A DNA stretch of 9,788 bases, from assembly GCA_900761995.1 (NCBI GenBank), contig CAAFEY010000104.1, forward strand, positions 1-9,788, read 5' to 3'. Source of the DNA: an uncultured Collinsella sp. (GTDB lineage Bacteria; Actinomycetota; Coriobacteriia; Coriobacteriales; Coriobacteriaceae). Below the pieces are notes generated by a model. It was not told where the DNA came from. It saw only the letters and a program-made list of their open reading frames with translations, and made no database searches. The translations under genes and the position numbers were made by a program. Positions 6,805-9,788 of the stretch are shown piece after piece. Position 1 is the first letter of the stretch. Each line of letters opens with the position of its first letter.

Positions 6805-6813
6805 TGGTATAGT
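6805..6813 (+). promoter_or_regulatory. Extended -10 promoter of the phospholipase-like gene
   Basis: TGgTATAGT gives a good extended -10 (hexamer 6808-6813). I see no -35 at the right distance, which extended -10 promoters tolerate. Transcription would begin near 6820, giving a leader of about 20 bases before ATG 6840. Confidence 0.5.
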
Positions 6814-6839
6814 TATCCAGGTTTTTTATGGGGGTGGCT

Positions 6840-7688
6840 ATGCCAAGCTGGAACATTCATATCGCTCAAACGGAGCGCTTGCTGGCACGTGCTAGCGTGC
6901 TTGCCGATAGCGTGCGCGACCGCAATGCCTTTTTGTTTGGCTGCGTGGTTCCGGATATCTTCGTGGGCTATATGGTCCCTGGCATCGCCGATCCCATTCC
7001 GTATCGCATTACGCACTTTGCAAAGCCCGAGCCTATCCCTAAGCCGCGCGAGCACGAGTTCTGGGATACCTATGTGGCGCCGCTGCTTAAAGGCGCACCC
7101 GCGGGCGAACCTGCTGAGGCTACCTCGATTGTCGAGGAGCGCGAGCGACTGAACCGCGTGCACTATCCTCAGCGCTACAGGGATGCCGAGCCGGTTGTCG
7201 GTCCAGGCGCCTGTGAGTTCTCGCTTGCGTCCGAAGATGTGGCGCAGTCGCTGCTCGATTTAACGCTGGGCGTCTGGTCGCATCTGGTGGCCGATACCGT
7301 ATGGAATACGCGCGTGAATCAGTACCTGGAGGCGCACGGCGGCAAGCCGTGCGAGGAATTCCGCATTAAAAAGCAAGGCGACTTTGACTGGTTTGGTAAG
7401 ACGCTCGGCATTGTTTCGATTCCGCGCGCGACCGATCGCCTGTATACTGCGGCGACGCGTTTTGGGCAGTATCCTATCCATAAGGAGTATGTGCTCAAGA
7501 CCATTGGCGTTATGCACGAGATCGTGCGCGAAAACCCCGGCGAGCCCGATCATCCGCCATACCGCCTGCTAACTGAGGAGTTTTTTGATGCAACGGTTAC
7601 CGAGGTCATCGAGCTGACCGAGGCGGGATTTGCCGCCCGCGTCGCATCACCCGGTGTTCCTGCTCTGCCCCTGATCGCTAGCTGCTAG
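6840..7688 (+). CDS. Zinc-dependent phospholipase C family protein
   Basis: Protein of 282 residues that I place in the zinc-dependent phospholipase C fold (alpha-toxin / PC-PLC superfamily, PF00882) from its pattern. It starts MPSWNIH and has FLFGCVVPDI (31-40), an ITHF segment (57-60) and GVWSHLVADTVWN (144-156), whose H148-x3-D152 is the metal-binding signature. Likely metal ligands are H7, D39, H59, H148 and D152. The later histidine and glutamate ligands of the secreted enzymes are not obvious. There is no signal peptide and no membrane segment, so unlike the toxins it seems to stay in the cytoplasm. True substrate unknown; a hydrolase of phospholipid or another phosphoester is possible. 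ATG 6840 is preferred over 6828 because GGGGGTGG (6830-6837) precedes it and 6828 has no ribosome site. It appears to be a single-gene unit between cbiO and the convergent pyk. Confidence 0.8.
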   Translation: MPSWNIHIAQTERLLARASVLADSVRDRNAFLFGCVVPDIFVGYMVPGIADPIPYRITHFAKPEPIPKPREHEFWDTYVAPLLKGAPAGEPAEATSIVEERERLNRVHYPQRYRDAEPVVGPGACEFSLASEDVAQSLLDLTLGVWSHLVADTVWNTRVNQYLEAHGGKPCEEFRIKKQGDFDWFGKTLGIVSIPRATDRLYTAATRFGQYPIHKEYVLKTIGVMHEIVRENPGEPDHPPYRLLTEEFFDATVTEVIELTEAGFAARVASPGVPALPLIASC

Positions 7689-7835
7689 CTGGCCGGCCCG
7701 GCAGTGAACAGCTCATCCCAATCGACCAACAGCTCCCGTCGCAGGGCGTAAACACGGCAAACGAGCTGCACATTTCATAGCATGCCATAAGTAGCTGGTT
7801 GCGTGTCATGCCGTGCGGGAGGCATCGACGCACAG

Positions 7836-7872
7836 AAAAAGGGCCCGGAAGGCAAAGCCTTCCGGGCCCTTT
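7836..7872 (-). terminator. Strong intrinsic terminator of pyk
   Basis: A perfect 13-bp stem GGGCCCGGAAGGC (7841-7853) with GCCTTCCGGGCCC (7857-7869) closes an AAA loop. The plus-strand A-run at 7836-7840 reads as five T after the stem on the minus strand, 28 bases beyond the pyk stop. On the plus side only TTT follows, so it may also stop the phospholipase-like transcript, less efficiently. Confidence 0.93.
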
Positions 7873-7900
7873 GCAATGCAAATCTGCTTGCAAGTGCGAT

Positions 7901-9361
7901 TTAGCGCACCTGAGCGACGTAAGCGACGTTGGTCGAGGAGACCTTGTCCTCGAGCTGGACGCTCATGCGGGGATCGCCGGCGGTAGCGACGGTCAAATCG
8001 CCGGCCTCGACGTAGCCGAGCTCCTTAGCGGTCTCGATTGCCTTGACGATCGTGCCGTTGACGGTACCCTGGGTAATCTCGGCCTGGTGCGGGATAACGC
8101 CCCAGTACATGATCATCTGCTGGACGGCCCACTCGTGGCGGGAGAACGCGCAGATCGGCATGTTGGGACGGAAGTGCGAGATCAGGCGAGCGGTACGACC
8201 GGTGGTCGTCGGCACGGTGATGCACTTGGCGCCAACGGTGGTGGCCATGTTCACAGCGGACATACCCACAACGTTGTTGACAACGCGGGTGCCGTGAGCA
8301 TCGGCCGGAACCTCGAGCGGAGCGTGGGCCGGGAGATACTTCTCGGTCTCGAGAGCAATGCTGGCCTGCATCTTGACGGCCTCGACCGGGTACTTACCGG
8401 CAGCGGACTCGCCGGACAGCATGACGGCGTCGGTGCCGTCATAAATGGCGTTAGCAACGTCGGCAACCTCGGCGCGCGTCGGGCGCGGGTTCTGCTGCAT
8501 GGAGTCGAGCATCTGCGTAGCGGTGATAACGGGCTTGTAGGCCGCGTTGCACTTGGCGATGATCTCCTTCTGGATGTGCGGAACGAGCTCGGGCTTGATC
8601 TCGATGCCCAGGTCGCCACGGGCGACCATGATGCCGTCGGAAGCCTCGAGAATCTCGTCGAAGTTCTCGACGCCCAAGGCGCACTCGATCTTCGGGAAGA
8701 TCGTCACGTGCTCGCCGCCGTTCTCGCGGCAAAGCTCGCGGATGCCGCGGACGGACTCGCCGTCACGGATGAAGGAAGCGGCGATGTAGTCGATGTTCTC
8801 GGTCAGGCCAAAGAGGATGTCCTGACGATCGCGCTCGGTGATGGCAGGCAGCGAGATGTTGACGTTGGGCATGTTGACGCCCTTGCGCTCGCCGATCAGG
8901 CCGTCGTTCTTGACGACGCAGGTCATGTCCTGGCCGTCGACGGACTCGACCTCGAGGGCAACCAGGCCGTCATCGATCAGGATGAGGGAGCCCTTCTCGA
9001 CCTCGGAAGGCAGAGCCAGGTAGTCGAGGGAGATGTGCTCGGCGGTGCCGTGGAAATCCTCGGACGTGGGCTGAGCGGTGACGACGATCTTGTCGCCGGT
9101 CTTGACGGCAACCTTCTTGCCGTCGACCAGAAGACCGGTGCGGACCTCGGGGCCCTTGGTGTCGAGCAGGATGCCGACAGGCAGACCGAGCTCCTTGGAA
9201 ATACGACGGACGCGCTCGATGCGACCGTGGTGCTCGTCGTAGGAGCCGTGCGAGAAGTTAAAACGGGCGACGTTCATGCCCGCCTTGATCATCTCGCGGA
9301 TGGTCTCGTCGCTATCGCAGGCGGGACCCATGGTGCATACAATCTTAGTGCGCTTGTACAT
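7901..9361 (-). CDS. pyk: Pyruvate kinase
   Basis: Last step of glycolysis: phosphoenolpyruvate plus ADP gives pyruvate plus ATP, in the cytoplasm. The 486-residue protein is of the short form, without the extra C-terminal PEP-utilizer domain seen in Bacillus. Motifs in order: NFSHG (35-39), DTKGPEVRTG (67-76), the small B domain (about 70-168), the active-site helix FPKIE (222-226, catalytic K224), MVARGDLGIE (245-254), with E226 and D250 as likely divalent metal ligands, ITATQMLDSM (279-288) and MLSGESAAGKYP (314-325). E72 corresponds to the residue that marks K+-dependent enzymes (Lys in K+-independent ones), so K+ activation is predicted. GGAGGT (plus 9366-9371) lies 4 bases before the ATG. 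The C-terminal domain (about 345-486) is where allosteric effectors bind in this family; the effector cannot be told here. A single-gene unit with its own promoter and terminator. Confidence 0.97.
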   Translation of the reverse strand: MYKRTKIVCTMGPACDSDETIREMIKAGMNVARFNFSHGSYDEHHGRIERVRRISKELGLPVGILLDTKGPEVRTGLLVDGKKVAVKTGDKIVVTAQPTSEDFHGTAEHISLDYLALPSEVEKGSLILIDDGLVALEVESVDGQDMTCVVKNDGLIGERKGVNMPNVNISLPAITERDRQDILFGLTENIDYIAASFIRDGESVRGIRELCRENGGEHVTIFPKIECALGVENFDEILEASDGIMVARGDLGIEIKPELVPHIQKEIIAKCNAAYKPVITATQMLDSMQQNPRPTRAEVADVANAIYDGTDAVMLSGESAAGKYPVEAVKMQASIALETEKYLPAHAPLEVPADAHGTRVVNNVVGMSAVNMATTVGAKCITVPTTTGRTARLISHFRPNMPICAFSRHEWAVQQMIMYWGVIPHQAEITQGTVNGTIVKAIETAKELGYVEAGDLTVATAGDPRMSVQLEDKVSSTNVAYVAQVR

Positions 9362-9424
9362 TCAGACCTCCATCTGACATCGTCTTGCGCTGATAGATAA
9401 ACCATAAGAAATAAAATCGAGTTG

Positions 9425-9430
9425 ATTATA
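9425..9430 (-). promoter_or_regulatory. -10 element of the pyk promoter
   Basis: Read on the minus strand, this is a perfect TATAAT. The start of transcription would be near 9418, giving a leader of about 57 bases. No good -35 is present: at 17 bases the hexamer is GGGGTA, and TTGGGG occurs at 19. This suggests activator dependence or a weak core promoter. Confidence 0.5.
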
Positions 9431-9439
9431 ACGAAATAC

Positions 9440-9468
9440 CGACCGAATACCCCAAAAAACGACCGTAT
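9440..9468. repeat. Direct repeats upstream of pyk
   Basis: CGACCGAAT (9440-9448) and CGACCGTAT (9460-9468) differ at one base and start exactly 20 bases apart, two helical turns. The first overlaps the spacer and -35 position of the pyk promoter and the second lies just upstream. This is the arrangement expected for a regulator that binds in tandem, but the regulator is unknown. Confidence 0.4.
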
Positions 9469-9496
9469 GCCGATTAAGAAGTTCATTTTTTGCGGG

Positions 9497-9654
9497 AAAA
9501 ACGGTATATGCAAAAATTTTACCAACTGCTCTTACCGCTGCTATCTGGGCGATATTTCAGTTTGACGAAGTGCCGAAGAAAAAACGTTTTACCAACATTG
9601 AGCATCACACGGTCTGCACCGTTGCACTCGAGCCGTGTTTCCAATTGGAATGTT
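9497..9654. other. AT-richer intergenic stretch, no gene seen
   Basis: Part of the roughly 430 bases between pyk and the window end. It is richer in A and T runs than the rest of the window. It contains a 10-base direct repeat TTTTACCAAC (9517-9526 and 9587-9596, start to start 70 bases), which on the minus strand reads GTTGGTAAAA, similar to an extended -10. The plus-strand open frame through here shows no family resemblance, no ribosome site and no ordinary codon use, so I do not call a gene. Confidence 0.6.
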
Positions 9655-9684
9655 TTGGCTAGACGCGCCGCTTTGGGGTACCAT
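9655..9684 (+). promoter_or_regulatory. Candidate promoter at the right edge
   Basis: TTGGCT (9655-9660), an 18-base spacer and TACCAT (9679-9684), each matching consensus at 4 of 6 positions. Transcription would begin near 9691, directly before the structured stretch at 9699-9778, and would serve a gene beyond the window. Confidence 0.35.
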
Positions 9685-9698
9685 AGCTCCACTATCAA

Positions 9699-9778
9699 CT
9701 GCCGCTCAGCACGGCAGCCTTGATGAGCCCTTGCCCTTCTCCTGGGAATTATGATCGGGCATCAATCTGCTGAGTGGC
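9699..9778 (+). ncRNA. Candidate structured 5' leader RNA with two alternative folds
   Basis: Fold A has an 11-bp stem of 9701-9711 with 9768-9778 (one G-U pair). It encloses TTGATG (9720-9725) with CATCAA (9760-9765) and, across a 2-base bulge, CCC with GGG. Fold B is a local hairpin, CTGCCG (9699-9704) with CGGCAG (9712-9717). Its 7-base loop CTCAGCA is exactly the segment that pairs with TGCTGAG (9768-9774) in fold A. The two folds exclude each other, or combine as a pseudoknot. I do not recognise a known riboswitch class. The downstream gene is cut off by the window end. Confidence 0.4.
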
Positions 9779-9788
9779 CCGAATCCCA

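Noticed and set aside
7678..7893. 71-codon minus-strand frame between pyk and the phospholipase-like gene
   Set aside because: It starts upstream of and reads through the strong pyk terminator, has no ribosome site, and ends inside the 3' end of the convergent gene.
7799..9400. Long open frame on the plus strand opposite pyk (533 codons)
   Set aside because: It runs through the pyk terminator and lies exactly antisense to an intact pyruvate kinase; low-complexity composition, no family resemblance.
9490..9723. 77-codon plus-strand frame in the gene-free right end
   Set aside because: TTG start without a convincing ribosome site, no recognisable family, and it crosses the candidate promoter and leader structure.
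9723..9788. Short frames at the window edge: a 16-codon peptide (9723-9773) and an open frame from ATG 9751
   Set aside because: The ribosome sites are weak (only GGGA before 9751) and too few codons are visible. The second could be the real start of the next gene, but this cannot be supported from this window.

Overview
The window looks like a chromosomal segment of a high-GC Gram-positive anaerobe, most likely Coriobacteriia (Collinsella-like). This is an inference: codon use is strongly G/C-ending, PheS is of the Firmicutes-like cysteine-motif type, and the CbiM, phospholipase-like and pyruvate kinase proteins resemble those I associate with gut actinobacteria. No search was run. I see no mobile element, CRISPR array, tRNA or rRNA. 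The genes are core or housekeeping; the less ordinary content lies in the intergenic regions.

Layout. (1) 23-3716, plus strand: pheS and pheT, the two subunits of phenylalanyl-tRNA synthetase, separated by an unusually long 163-bp gap that holds an 87-bp palindromic element. (2) 3717-4042: a gene-free control region. In order it holds a 95-bp composite palindrome with terminator-like arms, a stretch that can fold into a branched RNA, a terminator-like hairpin with a T-run, a candidate promoter, and the inverted repeat GTGTTAC-N14-GTAACAC, which matches a published type of NikR nickel-repressor operator. (3) 4043-6759, plus strand: an ECF-type (energy-coupling factor) transition-metal importer. 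It consists of a substrate-binding CbiM/NikM with a fused C-terminal small-subunit-like domain, a CbiQ transmembrane coupling protein, and a CbiO ATPase. (4) 6840-7688, plus strand: a cytoplasmic-looking protein of the zinc-dependent phospholipase C fold, apparently with its own extended -10 promoter. (5) 7901-9361, minus strand: pyruvate kinase, convergent with the previous gene and ended by a very strong hairpin terminator. (6) 9362-9788: no convincing gene. It holds the pyk promoter with 20-bp-spaced direct repeats and, at the right edge, a candidate promoter followed by a leader that can form two mutually exclusive RNA folds.

How the parts work together: CbiM binds Ni2+ or Co2+ outside the membrane through its N-terminal Met1-His2 and His67. 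CbiQ couples this to ATP hydrolysis by CbiO. The operator just downstream of the predicted start of transcription suggests that metal shuts the operon off, and that the metal is more likely nickel than the cobalt implied by the name cbiM. The other genes have no obvious functional link to one another.
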